From the NCBI RefSeq assembly GCF_020034665.1, contig NZ_JAIQDI010000002.1, forward strand, positions 2,666,001-2,730,000: a stretch of DNA of 64,000 bases. Reading direction: 5' to 3'. Position 1 is the first letter of the stretch. Every line of letters starts with the position of its first letter. The notes under the pieces are model-generated. The model did no database searches. It was not told where the DNA came from and saw nothing but the letters and a program-made list of their open reading frames with translations. The translations under genes and the position numbers were made by a program. The stretch is from Niabella beijingensis (lineage in GTDB: Bacteria > Bacteroidota > Bacteroidia > Chitinophagales > Chitinophagaceae). Of the stretch, positions 17,176-26,406 are shown piece after piece.

Positions 17176-19425
17176 ATGAAGAGGATGTTCTTTTCCGGCT
17201 GCCTGCTATTGGCAGCACAACTTTCTTTTGCACAAACCGATTCCGCAACTGCAAAAGCCGACAGTTTTTATTTATTATCCCCGGTAGAGGTGCGCTCCCT
17301 GCGCTTAAGCAGCAAGGCGCCTTTTACCACAACGAACGTAACTTCCAAAGACCTGCAACAGCAGAACCTCGGGCAAAACATGCCCTACCTGCTGAACCAG
17401 ACCCCTTCTGTCGTGGTAAACTCCGATGATGGTGTGGGCGTTGGCTATTCATCGCTGCGGATACGGGGTACGGACATGACACGCATCAATGTGACCATGA
17501 ACGGCATCCCCGTCAATGACGCCGAATCCCAGGCCGCTATTTTTGTGGATCTTCCGGATCTCGCATCTTCTACCACCACCGTTCAGATTCAGCGGGGTGT
17601 TGGCTCATCCACCAACGGATCGGGTGCTTTTGGCGGCTCTATCAATATTTCCAATCTCGAACAAAGCAAAACGGCAGGTGTTACCGTAAGTAATTCCTAC
17701 GGATCCTTTGACACCTGGAAACATACACTGCAGGCCGGTACAGGATTGCTGAAAAGCGGCTTCCAGTTTGATGTACGGCTGTCCAAGCTCAGTTCCAGCG
17801 GTTTTATCGACCGGGCCTCCTCTGATCTGCTGGCCGCTCATGTCATCGCCTCCTGGACCTCGGAGAGCGGCGCCACCAATCTTAAGTTCAACTACCTTAC
17901 AGGTAAAGAACGCACCGGCCAGGCCTGGAACGGTGTGGGCGTGATTTTTACCGACAAGGAGCCAAACACCGATTACCAGAAAGCGCTGGAACAGCAGGGC
18001 CGCACCACCAACACGCTGGGAGAGATCAGCAAGGGCGTTTATTATAAGGATCAGACGGACAACTACTGGCAGGATTATTACCAGCTGTTCCTGAATCAAA
18101 AACTCAGCAGCAGCTGGCTGCTCAACATCGGTACCTTTTTAACAAGGGGAAAGGGCTACTACAACGAGTATAAGAAAGGAGAGAAATTCTCCGACTACTA
18201 CCTCCCCGATTTTATAAAAGCCCCGGGTGATACCTTGCGCAAGGTGAACCTGACACGGCAGCTGTGGCTGGATAACTATTATTATGGGGGGGTGTTTTCC
18301 ACGACTTATAATACCGCCTCCACTAATTTTGTTTTTGGTGGCGCCTACACCCGGTACGATGGCAATCACTATGGGTTTGTAAAGTGGGCAGAATATGGCG
18401 TTCCGCTGGATCATCAATGGTATGACCTCACCGCTTTTAAAAAAGATTTCAATGTATATGCCAAATTGCAACAGCAGCTTGTTGCCAACTTCTACGGGTT
18501 TGTGGACCTGCAATACCGGAATGTAAACTATACCATTAACGGGTTCCGGAAGACGCCTGATCTTCCCGCCATCAACAACACTTATAATTTTTTTAATCCC
18601 AAGGCAGGGCTGAGCTATTTTATCAATCACACGGATAATGCATCCAGCAAACTGTACGCCTCCTATGCCATTGCCAATAAGGAACCCAATCGCGACGACT
18701 TTGAAGCTGCTCCCACCGAACAGCCAAAGCCGGAACAGCTGCAGGATGTGGAAGCCGGTTACCAATATACCGCCCGGCGTTTTCAGGCGGGTGTAAACGG
18801 CTATTACATGCAATATAAGAACCAGCTCATCCTTACCGGTAAGGTAAACGATGTAGGTGCCTATGCCCGCACCAATGTTCCCTCCAGCTACCGGGCAGGC
18901 CTGGAGTTCTTTGCTTCGCTAAAACCCGTTCAATGGATACAGCTCAATGCCAATGCCACTTTCAGCAGGAACAAGATCCGGTCCATCACCCAATATGGGG
19001 ATGATTATGATAACGGCGGGCAGGTAGCCCGGGAATACCACAATACCGACATTTCCTTTTCTCCCAGTACGATTGCGGGTGCGGGTATTACACTGGAGCC
19101 CTTGTACCGCATCACCGGCAACCAGCATGTATTCATCGACCTGCTGGAAAAATATGTCAGCAGACAATACCTGGACAATGCCTCCGACAAACAGAAAAGC
19201 ATTAATCCCTACGCACTTACCGATCTGCGCCTGCGTTACCAGCTCAGCACAAAAACGTTTAAGGATATCAGTGTGCTGCTGATGGTCAATAATCTTTTTG
19301 ACAAGAAATACGAGAACAACGGTTATACCTACAGCTACCTGTCGGAAGGGGCTTATACCACGGAGAACTATTACTTTCCCCAGGCAGGAACCAACTGGAA
19401 TATCGGGTTAAGTTTTGGGCTTTAG
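17176..19425 (+). CDS. TonB-dependent outer-membrane receptor, probably for thiamine or a thiamine precursor
   Basis: The 749-residue protein has a signal peptide (MKRMFFSGCLLLAAQLSFAQ), then a TonB-box-like segment (LSPVEVRSL). A plug domain over about residues 50-160 carries LRIRGTDMTRINVTMNGIPVNDAE and GVGSSTNGSGAFGGSINI, and a beta barrel ends in a terminal aromatic-rich strand. It lacks the N-terminal carboxypeptidase-regulatory-like domain of SusC proteins. The TPP riboswitch directly upstream gives the substrate class: Bacteroidota genomes are known to carry THI-element-controlled outer-membrane receptors. An overlapping ATG at 17163 is in another frame and was rejected. Confidence 0.9.
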   Translation: MKRMFFSGCLLLAAQLSFAQTDSATAKADSFYLLSPVEVRSLRLSSKAPFTTTNVTSKDLQQQNLGQNMPYLLNQTPSVVVNSDDGVGVGYSSLRIRGTDMTRINVTMNGIPVNDAESQAAIFVDLPDLASSTTTVQIQRGVGSSTNGSGAFGGSINISNLEQSKTAGVTVSNSYGSFDTWKHTLQAGTGLLKSGFQFDVRLSKLSSSGFIDRASSDLLAAHVIASWTSESGATNLKFNYLTGKERTGQAWNGVGVIFTDKEPNTDYQKALEQQGRTTNTLGEISKGVYYKDQTDNYWQDYYQLFLNQKLSSSWLLNIGTFLTRGKGYYNEYKKGEKFSDYYLPDFIKAPGDTLRKVNLTRQLWLDNYYYGGVFSTTYNTASTNFVFGGAYTRYDGNHYGFVKWAEYGVPLDHQWYDLTAFKKDFNVYAKLQQQLVANFYGFVDLQYRNVNYTINGFRKTPDLPAINNTYNFFNPKAGLSYFINHTDNASSKLYASYAIANKEPNRDDFEAAPTEQPKPEQLQDVEAGYQYTARRFQAGVNGYYMQYKNQLILTGKVNDVGAYARTNVPSSYRAGLEFFASLKPVQWIQLNANATFSRNKIRSITQYGDDYDNGGQVAREYHNTDISFSPSTIAGAGITLEPLYRITGNQHVFIDLLEKYVSRQYLDNASDKQKSINPYALTDLRLRYQLSTKTFKDISVLLMVNNLFDKKYENNGYTYSYLSEGAYTTENYYFPQAGTNWNIGLSFGL

Positions 19426-19470
19426 GCATTGAGCTCCCGGAATAATGGATAGCGGAGCATTCTGCTATAA

Positions 19471-19510
19471 GCAATCAGCCGTCAGCTTTTAGTGTCTGAC
19501 GGCTGGTTGC
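19471..19510. terminator. Bidirectional terminator between convergent genes
   Basis: A 15-bp stem (GCAATCAGCCGTCAG with CTGACGGCTGGTTGC, one G-T pair) encloses a 10-base loop. It lies between the stop of the TonB receptor (plus) and the stop of the efflux adaptor (minus). T-runs are modest, but stem length and position make it convincing. Confidence 0.7.
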
Positions 19511-19542
19511 TTCATCTGTTTGCAGTTTATTACAAGTTATTT

Positions 19543-20919
19543 TTATTTTGCTTTAAATAATTCTTCTTTAGAAACCACTTTTACCTTCATGTCATCCTTC
19601 AGTGTCTGGCTTACGGCGCTGTAAGGCCCTGTTATCACTTCATCACCGGCCTTTAGTCCTGCGGTGATCTCGATATAATTGATGTCCTGGATCCCCGTTT
19701 TTACAATGCGCTTTTTCACCACCCCGTCTTTCATCAGCAGGTATACCACTTCTTCCATGTCGCCTGTACTGGTTTCTTCACCAGAGTTATTGCCTTCCTG
19801 CCCTTTCTGCCCCTGCTGTTCCTTACGGGTATCGCTCAGGCTCTTGTCGCTGCCCTTTACCCTCGCATTCACGGCCGAGATCGGAACACTTACAATACTT
19901 TCCTTCCGTTTGGTCTTGATATCGGCACTGGCATTCATTCCCGGTCGGAAAGGAAATTTCCTTGGGTGTGCCGGATCAACCAGATCCTGGTAAGAATCCT
20001 TATCAATCCGGATGCGTACTTCATAATTGGTTACATCATTGGTAGTAGTGGTACCTGCAGTGGCGGCCGCTGTTTTTACGCTGCTCGCGATCTTGGTGAC
20101 GATACCATTGAATTTGCGGCCGGTATAGGCATCCACTTCAACGTCGGCATTATCACCAATATTCACCTTTACAATATCATTCTCCCCTACATTCACCCGT
20201 ACTTCCATAGTATTCATATCCGCCACCGTCATCATTTCGGTACCTGCCATCTGGGCGGTTCCCACAACCCGCTCTCCTTTCTCCACTTTCAATGAAGAGA
20301 TCACACCGTTTATGGGTGAAACAATGGTTGCACGTCCCAGCACCTTATTTGCCGCTACCAGCCCGGTTTGTGAAGACCGCACCCCTGCCTGCAGGCTTCG
20401 GATGTTCTGAAGCGCCGCATTGTAGTTGGCCCTTGCTGAGGCCAGGTCAGCTTCAAACTGCTCAAATTCTGATTTTGAGATCACCCGGTCGTCAAAGAGT
20501 TTCCGGTTCCGGTCGTAAGATTGCTGTGCCTGCTCCATGGTTGCCTTCAGCGCTCCCAGCGCAGCCTCGCTGTTGGCCACATTGGCCTGAGATTGTCCCA
20601 GACGGGCAGAGGCCTCATCCCGGTCAAGCGCATAATTATCTGCGTAAACGCGGGCCAGTACCTGCCCTCTTTTTACACTGTCGCCTTCCTGAACCGTCAG
20701 TTCGGTTATTTCACCGCTCACATCCGGGCTGATCTTTACTTCATATTCCGGGTAAATCTGTCCGCTGGCCGTCACTGTTTCTGTGATCGACCGGACGGCC
20801 GCCTTTTCGGCAGAAACCTTTACCAGGTTTTTATCCTTATTGGAGAACAGTCCAAACAGCACCAGCAATAGCACAATGCCGCCAACGATCCATAATATGC
20901 GTTTCCATTTCTTTTTCAT
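19543..20919 (-). CDS. Efflux periplasmic adaptor protein (MacA/HlyD family)
   Basis: The 458-residue protein has an N-terminal membrane anchor (residues about 7-26). A lipoyl half-motif (SPDVSGEITELTVQEGDSVKRGQVLA), a coiled-coil hairpin over about residues 95-190 and the second lipoyl half (ATIVSPINGVISSL) follow, then beta-barrel and membrane-proximal domains. A low-complexity Lys/Gln/Gly insert near residues 365-390 is unusual. It follows a TolC-type gene with a 25-bp gap on the same strand. Similar TolC-adaptor pairs normally precede a MacB-like ABC permease, but here the transcript ends in a terminator and no inner-membrane pump follows, so the energising partner must be encoded elsewhere. 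Confidence 0.88.
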   Translation of the reverse strand: MKKKWKRILWIVGGIVLLLVLFGLFSNKDKNLVKVSAEKAAVRSITETVTASGQIYPEYEVKISPDVSGEITELTVQEGDSVKRGQVLARVYADNYALDRDEASARLGQSQANVANSEAALGALKATMEQAQQSYDRNRKLFDDRVISKSEFEQFEADLASARANYNAALQNIRSLQAGVRSSQTGLVAANKVLGRATIVSPINGVISSLKVEKGERVVGTAQMAGTEMMTVADMNTMEVRVNVGENDIVKVNIGDNADVEVDAYTGRKFNGIVTKIASSVKTAAATAGTTTTNDVTNYEVRIRIDKDSYQDLVDPAHPRKFPFRPGMNASADIKTKRKESIVSVPISAVNARVKGSDKSLSDTRKEQQGQKGQEGNNSGEETSTGDMEEVVYLLMKDGVVKKRIVKTGIQDINYIEITAGLKAGDEVITGPYSAVSQTLKDDMKVKVVSKEELFKAK

Positions 20920-20944
20920 GATCCAAATTTAAACAGGATGTCTG

Positions 20945-22378
20945 TTAATGATGCAGTTTAATGCCCCGCCCTTTATAAAATTCCAGCAGTTTCAATTTAA
21001 ATACATAATCATACTGTGCTGAAAGCATGTTTATTTTTGCCTTGAATAAATTATTCTGGTTCGTGATCAGGTCAATCGGTTTCAGCAGCCCCACTTCAAA
21101 CCGTTTTCGGGCGAAATCATACGCCTGTTCCGCCGATACTGCAGCGATCCGGGAGGCATTGTATTTTTCGATGGCTGCCACCGCATTCGTATGCGCCTGG
21201 TAAATATCCTGTTTCAGCGTTTGTGCATCCTGTTCCTGCAACAGTTCCTGTGATTCCACGTTCAGCTTTGCTTTTTTCCAGTTGGTGCGCGCCTGGTTGC
21301 CGTTAAAGATCGGAATGTTCAGGCCGATGCCCAGGTTCTGACTGAAGTTATTACTCAGCTGGCGGAAGTAGGTATTTTTATTGAACCCTGTAGGCACTTT
21401 CTCCAGTGTGTTCACTACATAATTAGTGCCGTTTATGTTTACAAACCCAATCGGAACAGCCCCTTCCTGGTAATTGACCGGCAATAATTTCTGGGCATTG
21501 GAGTACCGCGAATCCAGTCCGCCAAACAGGCTGAACGACGGATACATCCCCGCCTTTGCCACCAGTACGTTTTTGACAGCCGCCTTTACATTCAGCTCAT
21601 TGATCTTCTGTTGCGGCAGGTTAATCATCGCCGAGCTGAAGACCAGGGCCGGATCCAGTTCTGCCAGGGGTTCTACCGGTATGCTGTCTACCGGAGGCGA
21701 CAGTACATCAAAAGGATCTGCCGCGTCCAGGTTCAGCAGGGCCTGCAGTTGCAGCAGCTTCAGCCGGAAATCCGCCCGGGCGCTGATCAGCGTGGCGCTG
21801 TCGTTGGCGAGCTGGGTCTGCATCTCTGCCAGGTTCAGTTCCGGAAGCGCGCCGGCCGTTACCTGTTTGTTCACATTATCACGCTGCTCCCGGCTTTGCT
21901 GCACCTGTACGGTTGCCACATTGATCTGCTCCTTTGAAAGCAGTGCCGCCAGGTAGGCATTGGCTACGTTGAGCGCAATATCATTCCGTGCCTTTTCAAA
22001 TTTTGCCACGCTGGCCTCATAAGTGAAATTGTTTGCGGCCACCGTATTTCTTTTGCGGAACCAGTTGAACAGGTCAGCATTTACATTCAGCGAGTGATTC
22101 GCAAACAGGATTTCATTTGTGGTAAACTGGTTTGAGGTAGGGTCGATGGAGCGGCCGAACTGATATCCGAGGCTGTGCTGGGAGTTGGCAGTCGGAAAGA
22201 GAGCGGCCTTGCTTTGGTCCAGTGTCAGTTTATCAATACGCGCCTGCACATCAGTCTGTTTCACGGAAATATTGTGCTCCACTGCATATTCCACACATTG
22301 CTCCAGGCTCCATTTTTCCTGTGCCTGTGCCGCAAGCGTTACCCAAAAGCCAGTCAATATCAATAAAGCATTCTTCAT
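20945..22378 (-). CDS. TolC-family outer-membrane efflux protein
   Basis: The 477-residue protein has signal peptide MKNALLILTGFWVTLAAQAQ and two repeated outer-membrane-efflux domains (about 25-215 and 240-470), rich in alternating helical heptads such as LDQSKAALFPTANSQHSLGY. It forms the trimeric outer-membrane duct for a type I or RND/MacAB-like exporter. It is the first gene of a two-gene operon with the adaptor downstream. The substrate is not predictable. Confidence 0.88.
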   Translation of the reverse strand: MKNALLILTGFWVTLAAQAQEKWSLEQCVEYAVEHNISVKQTDVQARIDKLTLDQSKAALFPTANSQHSLGYQFGRSIDPTSNQFTTNEILFANHSLNVNADLFNWFRKRNTVAANNFTYEASVAKFEKARNDIALNVANAYLAALLSKEQINVATVQVQQSREQRDNVNKQVTAGALPELNLAEMQTQLANDSATLISARADFRLKLLQLQALLNLDAADPFDVLSPPVDSIPVEPLAELDPALVFSSAMINLPQQKINELNVKAAVKNVLVAKAGMYPSFSLFGGLDSRYSNAQKLLPVNYQEGAVPIGFVNINGTNYVVNTLEKVPTGFNKNTYFRQLSNNFSQNLGIGLNIPIFNGNQARTNWKKAKLNVESQELLQEQDAQTLKQDIYQAHTNAVAAIEKYNASRIAAVSAEQAYDFARKRFEVGLLKPIDLITNQNNLFKAKINMLSAQYDYVFKLKLLEFYKGRGIKLHH

Positions 22379-22494
22379 TCAGCAAAAATAGCGTAAAGCA
22401 TTCAACAATAGTTAAAACAGCGGCTTCCGGAGGTGTTCTTTCAATGATAAAAGGAATTCAGCCGCTATATGATCAAAAAACATAATGGACCCCT

Positions 22495-22502
22495 TAAATT
22501 TG
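22495..22502 (+). promoter_or_regulatory. Bacteroidota -7 promoter element (TAAATTTG) before the cobalamin riboswitch
   Basis: Exact TAnnTTTG match placed so that transcription would start about 6 bases later, right at the first conserved bases of the riboswitch. The position fits better than the quality of any -33 element. Confidence 0.5.
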
Positions 22503-22504
22503 CA

Positions 22505-22695
22505 GCGGATCTGGTTTTTCCTCCGGGAAAATGAAAAGGGAAGTCCGGTGCAAGCCCGGCGCTATCCCCGTAGCTGTAAGAGACCTCCTCCGGCCTCCTT
22601 GGGAGCCGAAGGAGTAAAAATTGCCGGCAGCAAACCACTGTAACCCTGTTACGGGAAGGTGCCGGCAAGGTCTTGAGCCAGAAGACCTGCCAGGA
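22505..22695 (+). ncRNA. Cobalamin (adenosylcobalamin) riboswitch
   Basis: Conserved blocks occur in order: AAAAGGGAA, GTCCGGTGCAAGCCCGG, CGCTATCCCCGTAGCTGTAA, a peripheral GC-rich arm, AAACCACTGTAA, CCTGTTACGGGAAGG and the B12-box-containing AGCCAGAAGACCTGCC. The aptamer is complete. It precedes the BtuB-like receptor by about 150 bp and should repress it when cobalamin is abundant. The gap before the start codon is long enough to hold the expression platform, although I cannot assign a terminator there. Confidence 0.95.
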
Positions 22696-22845
22696 CCGCG
22701 CCGGTGCATTCCGGAAAACAATATTCAGCTTTCGGGAGAAAAGTACAATATTAGCAGTCTTTCCTGGCGGCCTGTTTTTGAGGCGCTCTGAACATTCTTC
22801 TACTATTTTATTTCCACCGGGAGCCGTCACCTAAAATCTTAAACA

Positions 22846-24780
22846 ATGAACAAAAAGGTTTTGATGATGGCTGCTGTTTTTTACAGCGGTCTGTTACTGG
22901 CACAGGATCAGCAAACAACAAATCTCGACGAAGTATCTGTTACTGCTGCAAAAACACCATTAAAACAAAACCAAACAGGCAAGGTTGTAACCATTATTGA
23001 CCAGGCAACTTTGCAACGAAACCTGGACAAGTCCTTGACTGAAATCCTCAACACGCAAAGTGCAATTTTTACCGCAGGAGCAAATAATGCCCTGGGGAGC
23101 AATCAGGAACTTTATTTCAGGGGAAGCGCTACAGGCAATACCTTGATTTTAATAGACGGCACTCCGATCAATGACCCTTCGCAGAACAGCAGTGCCCCTA
23201 TTGACATCAATAACATCAATGTCGGGCAAATTGAACGGATCGAGATCCTTAAAGGCTCGCAGAGTACACTATGGGGAAGCAATGCGATGGCGGGTGTAAT
23301 CAATATTGTTACAAAAAAAGGAGGAACCAAAAAGATAGCGCCCAATGCGCACCTGAGCTATGGTTCTTATCAAACATTTAAAGGCAATATCGGTGTGAGG
23401 GGAGCCATTAACCGCTTCGACTATAATATTGCGTATAACCAGATCAATAGCAACGGTTTTTCTGCGGCCTACGACAGCACCAAGAGTAACAATTTTGACA
23501 AAGACGGGTTCAAACAAAATAATGTCCAGGCCAATCTCGGTTATAAAATATCAGACCGGTTTTCTGCCGCCTACATGGGAATGTTCAGTAAATATAAAGC
23601 CGACGGCGATGCCGGAGCTTTTACCGACGACAGAGATTATACCATTAACAGCAGGAACCTGATCAATACATTAAAACTAAATTATAAAGGTGCCAAAACA
23701 GCCATCACACTTTCCCAAAGCATAATCAGCAGTCAAAGAGAATACAGTGACGACAGTATCCATATTGGAGGATATGCCAAATGGTCGCATGGTTTGTACG
23801 ATGGCCGCTCCTATATTACCGACCTTTTTGGCAACTACTATTTTAGTAATCATGCATCGCTTCTAGCCGGGCTGCAATATTCAGCAATAAATACCGACCA
23901 GCAATATAAGAGCATTTCTTCTCTGGGCATTTATGAAACGCCCCTCGGCAGGGATTCCGCGAAGTTTAATAATTTTGCAGGATATATTTCCTTTTTATTG
24001 CTGGACCTGAAAGGGTTCAATAATGAACTGGGAGTCAGGATCAACAACAACAGTAAATACGGATCTAACGCCACGTTCTCCTTCAACCCTTCTTACAATG
24101 TAAGTAATAGTACCAAAATTTTTGTAAACATATCAAGCGGCTTTCGAGAGCCCTCACTATACCAGTTATATGGAGAATACCGCAATAGAAAAACCGAGTT
24201 AAAGCCGGAGAAGAGTATGAATTATGAAGCTGGTGTGCAAACAAATTTTGATGAAGGCAAAAGCTGGTTCCGTCTGGTAGGCTTCAAAAGGGATATTAAA
24301 GACTTAATTATTTATTATACTGATGCCTCGACCTTTGAAAGCTATTATATGAATCAGAATGAACAGCATGATTATGGGTTTGAAATGGAAAGTTCCATTG
24401 CTATGGGGAAAACAGGAAGTTTTTCAAACAATCTGAGTTACGTGGATGGACAGGGGAAAAACAGCTCAGGCACTATCAACAACCTATATCGTCGCCCTAA
24501 TTTCATCTTCAATAGCAGTCTGGTACTAACACCTGTTAAAAAGCTAACCCTCAATCCTAACTTCCGTTTTGTGGGTAACCGTCTTAAAGGAGAATTTGAT
24601 GCCGGTGCACCGGTACTTCCGCATTATTACACGGTGGACTTCTACGCATCATATGCCTTCACACCTCAGATTAAAATCTATACCGATTTCAGAAACCTGA
24701 CCGACCAGGTCTATTTTGATACCCCGGGGTACAATACCAGGGGATTTAATTTTATGGGAGGGCTTATGATTGATTTATAG
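22846..24780 (+). CDS. btuB: BtuB-like TonB-dependent cobalamin receptor
   Basis: The 644-residue outer-membrane receptor has a signal peptide (first 20 residues), TonB box LDEVSVTA near 27-34, a plug with LYFRGSATGNTLILIDGTPINDP and SQSTLWGSNAMAGVINIVTKKGG, and a 22-strand-type barrel ending in FMGGLMIDL. Size and the absence of a SusC-type N-terminal domain fit the BtuB/siderophore group. Its position directly behind a cobalamin riboswitch makes vitamin B12 or another corrinoid the likely ligand. The next gene starts 5 bp after the stop and is probably co-transcribed. Confidence 0.88.
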   Translation: MNKKVLMMAAVFYSGLLLAQDQQTTNLDEVSVTAAKTPLKQNQTGKVVTIIDQATLQRNLDKSLTEILNTQSAIFTAGANNALGSNQELYFRGSATGNTLILIDGTPINDPSQNSSAPIDINNINVGQIERIEILKGSQSTLWGSNAMAGVINIVTKKGGTKKIAPNAHLSYGSYQTFKGNIGVRGAINRFDYNIAYNQINSNGFSAAYDSTKSNNFDKDGFKQNNVQANLGYKISDRFSAAYMGMFSKYKADGDAGAFTDDRDYTINSRNLINTLKLNYKGAKTAITLSQSIISSQREYSDDSIHIGGYAKWSHGLYDGRSYITDLFGNYYFSNHASLLAGLQYSAINTDQQYKSISSLGIYETPLGRDSAKFNNFAGYISFLLLDLKGFNNELGVRINNNSKYGSNATFSFNPSYNVSNSTKIFVNISSGFREPSLYQLYGEYRNRKTELKPEKSMNYEAGVQTNFDEGKSWFRLVGFKRDIKDLIIYYTDASTFESYYMNQNEQHDYGFEMESSIAMGKTGSFSNNLSYVDGQGKNSSGTINNLYRRPNFIFNSSLVLTPVKKLTLNPNFRFVGNRLKGEFDAGAPVLPHYYTVDFYASYAFTPQIKIYTDFRNLTDQVYFDTPGYNTRGFNFMGGLMIDL

Positions 24781-24785
24781 AAGCA

Positions 24786-25484
24786 GTGACAGGAAAGATC
24801 CCCATAATACTCAGCTGGAGCGGCGGCAAGGATGCTGCGTTTTGTTTGTACCGTTTGTTGCAGGAAGGCCGGTATGAGGTCCGGTACCTGTTAACCACAT
24901 TTAATGATGCCCGTCGCTCTTCGATGCATGAAATACCGGAAAGCCTGATCGCCGCACAGGCGGAAAGTACCGGCATTCCTTTGCTCCCGGTTCGCCTGCC
25001 ACCGGGCGAAGCACAGGGCTATGAAACAGCCATGCAACAGGCCATGGGCGAGGCAAAAACCGAAGGTATCTTTACCATTGCCTTTGGCGATATATTCCTG
25101 GAAGATCTGCGCTCTTACCGCGAGCAGCAGTTACAGCATGCAGGAATGCAGGCTGTTTTCCCCCTATGGCAGATCGGTACGGCGATCTATCTGCACCGTT
25201 TTTTTGAATCCGGATTTAAGGCAGTGATCTGCTGCATCAATGAATCGATGCTCGATGCCGCCTATTGTGGCCGGCTGCTTGATCCGGCGCTTATCAGCGG
25301 TTTTCCCGCAACGGCAGATCCCTGCGGGGAGAACGGCGAGTACCATAGTTTTTGTTTTGACGGGCCGGTCTTTACCCGCCCTGTGGCTTACAAGAGCGCC
25401 GGTTTTTTTACCAGTCATTTTCCCGCCCCGGATGATGCAGGCAGGCAGGTAGCATTCCGGCACCTTTGTTTAAAGAATCCGTGA
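24786..25484 (+). CDS. Dph6-related ATP-binding protein (adenine nucleotide alpha-hydrolase-like), B12 regulon
   Basis: The 232-residue protein opens with the PP-loop SWSGGKDAAFCLYRL and shares MHEIP and GDIFLEDLRSYRE motifs with the diphthamide synthetase (Dph6/diphthine-ammonia ligase) family. Bacteria do not make diphthamide, so the standard name is misleading; an ATP-dependent amidation or related adenylation is the safer reading. It starts with GTG 5 bp after the btuB stop, with no in-frame ATG nearby, so it is under the same cobalamin riboswitch. That context suggests a role in corrinoid handling, salvage or remodelling. This is inference from operon structure, not from the fold. Confidence 0.82.
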   Translation: MTGKIPIILSWSGGKDAAFCLYRLLQEGRYEVRYLLTTFNDARRSSMHEIPESLIAAQAESTGIPLLPVRLPPGEAQGYETAMQQAMGEAKTEGIFTIAFGDIFLEDLRSYREQQLQHAGMQAVFPLWQIGTAIYLHRFFESGFKAVICCINESMLDAAYCGRLLDPALISGFPATADPCGENGEYHSFCFDGPVFTRPVAYKSAGFFTSHFPAPDDAGRQVAFRHLCLKNP

Positions 25485-25536
25485 GCCAGGAATGGTTTTA
25501 TGCGGCCAACAATTACCTTTGCAGGAAAAGAAGGGC

Positions 25537-26127
25537 ATGGACTCCGTAAACTACAAGGCCATATTGACCGTAACTTTTACACTTTTTGCCATTATTGATA
25601 TTATCGGCTCCATTCCCATCCTGATCTCCATGAAGAATAAGATCGGTGGCATCCGGGAATTCAAAGTCACTCTTATTGCCGGATCGCTGATGATCCTCTT
25701 CCTGTTCCTGGGAGAACCTATTCTGAATGTACTCGGACTGGACGTAAAGTCCTTTGCCGTTGCCGGCTCCATCGTCATTTTCATCCTTGGCATGGAAATG
25801 GTGCTGGGTGTTGAATTCTTTAAATCGGACGGTGACGTAAAGGCCTCCACTCTCGTTCCGCTTGCTTTTCCGCTGATCGCCGGTTCGGGAACACTCACTA
25901 CCATCATGTCCTTAAAGGCGAATTATAAGGAGGTCACCATATTAATTGCCATCCTTTTGAACCTGCTGATCATCTATATCGTATTAAAATCCCTCACGCG
26001 TATTGCAAAACTGCTGGGACCGAGCGGATTAATCGCCATCAGAAAGTTTTTTGGCGTAATTTTGCTGGCTATCGCCATAAAAATATTTGCCTCCAATGCG
26101 GCGGGTTTATTCCAACACCTGCAATAA
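25537..26127 (+). CDS. MarC-family integral membrane protein
   Basis: About 196 residues with six predicted membrane helices. The family motif pattern is present: TVTFTLFAIIDIIGSIPI in helix 1, then FLGEPILNVLGL, ILGMEMVLG and LAFPLIAGSGTLTTIMSL. The exact function of MarC proteins is not settled; the old link to multiple antibiotic resistance was withdrawn. ATG at 25537 was preferred because it begins just before the first helix; the frame is open to 25492. It may be read from the btuB transcript (52-bp gap) but the link is weak. Confidence 0.85.
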   Translation: MDSVNYKAILTVTFTLFAIIDIIGSIPILISMKNKIGGIREFKVTLIAGSLMILFLFLGEPILNVLGLDVKSFAVAGSIVIFILGMEMVLGVEFFKSDGDVKASTLVPLAFPLIAGSGTLTTIMSLKANYKEVTILIAILLNLLIIYIVLKSLTRIAKLLGPSGLIAIRKFFGVILLAIAIKIFASNAAGLFQHLQ

Positions 26128-26201
26128 ATTGCCGTAATTGAAATAAAGTTCTTTATATTTGCCCGCCGGCAGAAAAACCGGCAGCAGTTCTTTAACACAA
26201 C

Positions 26202-26273
26202 GGCCTCGTAGTACAATGGATAGTATAAGAGTTTCCGAAGCTCCAGATACAGGTTCGATTCCTGTCGAGGCTA
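26202..26273 (+). tRNA. tRNA-Arg (anticodon CCG)
   Basis: The 72-base cloverleaf has acceptor GGCCTCG/CGAGGCT, a D-arm, anticodon loop TTCCGAA reading CGG codons and T-arm ACAGG/CCTGT with TTCGATT. The first anticodon-stem pair is an A-C mismatch. CCA is not encoded. A strong terminator follows within 6 bases. Confidence 0.88.
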
Positions 26274-26278
26274 CTAAA

Positions 26279-26313
26279 AAGGCACTGTGAAAAATTTCAC
26301 AGTGCCTTTTTTT
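26279..26313 (+). terminator. Rho-independent terminator of tRNA-Arg
   Basis: A perfect 14-bp stem (AAGGCACTGTGAAA with TTTCACAGTGCCTT) with a 2-base loop is followed by a T-run. It is the strongest terminator in the window. Confidence 0.88.
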
Positions 26314-26406
26314 ATACCAGCCCCGCTATTCCTGCTCCACAGGATCTTATTGTCATTTTCAATCATTCAATGGCCCTCCGGCCATCAAACTGTTGCCGGG
26401 TGCTTT

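Noticed and set aside
17605..18099. Long antisense frame inside the TPP-controlled receptor
   Set aside because: It is a shadow of the GC-rich receptor gene; low-complexity Gly/Val/Ile composition.
18139..18813. 224-codon antisense frame in the same receptor
   Set aside because: Shadow frame; rich in Val/Ile/Gly, no domain, and the sense strand is a clear TonB receptor.
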